From NCBI GenBank assembly GCA_018896595.1, contig JAHIME010000010.1:1-5122 (forward strand): a stretch of 5,122 nucleotides of DNA, given 5' to 3'. Origin of the DNA: Patescibacteria group bacterium. Its GTDB lineage: Bacteria; Patescibacteriota; Patescibacteriia; Patescibacteriales; VMTK01. Shown here piece by piece: positions 5,043 through 5,122 of the stretch. Under the pieces are notes generated by a model that saw only the letters and a list, made by a program, of their open reading frames with translations, ran no database searches and was not told where the DNA came from. The number at the start of each line of letters is the position of its first letter. Position 1 is the first letter of the stretch. The translations under genes were made by a program, and so were the position numbers.

Positions 5043-5117
5043 TTGTCATTCCCGCGAAAGCGGGAATCCAGATTCTATGCGCTAACTCCTGGATTCCCGC
5101 TTTCGCGGGAATGACAA
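5043..5117. repeat. Palindromic repeat pair, copy 2, perfect 29-bp arms
   Basis: Arms 5043-5071 and 5089-5117 are exact reverse complements over 29 bp, separated by 17 bp. Each arm is itself a hairpin: ATTCCCGC-GAAA-GCGGGAAT (5048-5067), with a GNRA-type GAAA loop if transcribed, and its mirror with TTTC in the right arm (5093-5112). The outer ends read TTGTCATT and AATGACAA. The right unit shares TAACTCCTGGATTCCC with the reverse complement of the left unit of copy 1, while the left unit diverges after CCAG. The element ends 5 bp from the window edge. There is no U tract, so it is not a standard terminator. Positions 4970-5042 between terminator and repeat hold no other feature except direct repeat copy 2. 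Confidence 0.92.
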
Positions 5118-5122
5118 TGGAG

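Noticed and set aside
4551..5117. CRISPR array or MITE with terminal inverted repeats
   Set aside because: Units are inverted, not direct, with unequal spacing (17, 91 and over 300 bp), so not CRISPR; no target-site duplication flanks either pair, so a transposon origin is not supported.

Overview
The window looks like a chromosomal segment from a Candidate Phyla Radiation (Patescibacteria, probably Parcubacteria-like) bacterium. The reasons are compact AT-leaning genes with gaps of 9 to 40 bp, almost no Shine-Dalgarno sequences, and proteins of the style common in that group (an RseP with an extra segment after the HExxH helix, a short HPF, a sugar transferase with a GD-rich hydrophobic N-terminus). 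This placement is inference from sequence style and was not tested by any search. The five complete main genes stop with TAA or TAG and have no in-frame TGA, so a recoded TGA can be neither shown nor excluded.

Layout. Positions 1-224 hold the N-terminal part of a minus-strand membrane protein that resembles a polyprenyl-phosphate sugar transferase; it runs off the left edge. Positions 225-302 are a 78-bp divergent control region with two back-to-back promoters of matching geometry, each placing the expected RNA start on the ATG itself (leaderless mRNAs). To the right is a plus-strand run of five genes: holB (DNA polymerase III delta', 303-1328), a seven-blade Asp-box beta-propeller lipoprotein (1338-2414), frr (ribosome recycling factor, 2424-2978), rseP (site-2 intramembrane protease, 3019-4179) and a short hpf/raiA-type ribosome hibernation factor (4199-4519). 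No terminator separates them, so they can be read as one operon, but promoter-like sequences spaced for leaderless initiation also lie just before the lipoprotein gene and hpf.

Positions 4520-5122 have a different character. Two copies of a palindromic repeat element (4551-4728 and 5043-5117), each preceded by the same AGA[G/C]TGTTGAATAATT motif, bracket a 44-codon membrane peptide gene (4781-4915). That gene has the only strong Shine-Dalgarno sequence in the window and its own intrinsic terminator (4930-4969). It looks like a separate small transcription unit embedded between dispersed repeats.

Functionally the operon mixes replication (clamp loading), translation turnover (recycling and hibernation) and the cell envelope (lipoprotein, intramembrane protease). 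frr beside rseP echoes the frr...rseP neighbourhood of many bacteria, and RRF plus HPF are two factors acting on post-termination or idle ribosomes. The most interesting signals are the mirror-image leaderless promoters and the repeat-bracketed small-protein module.
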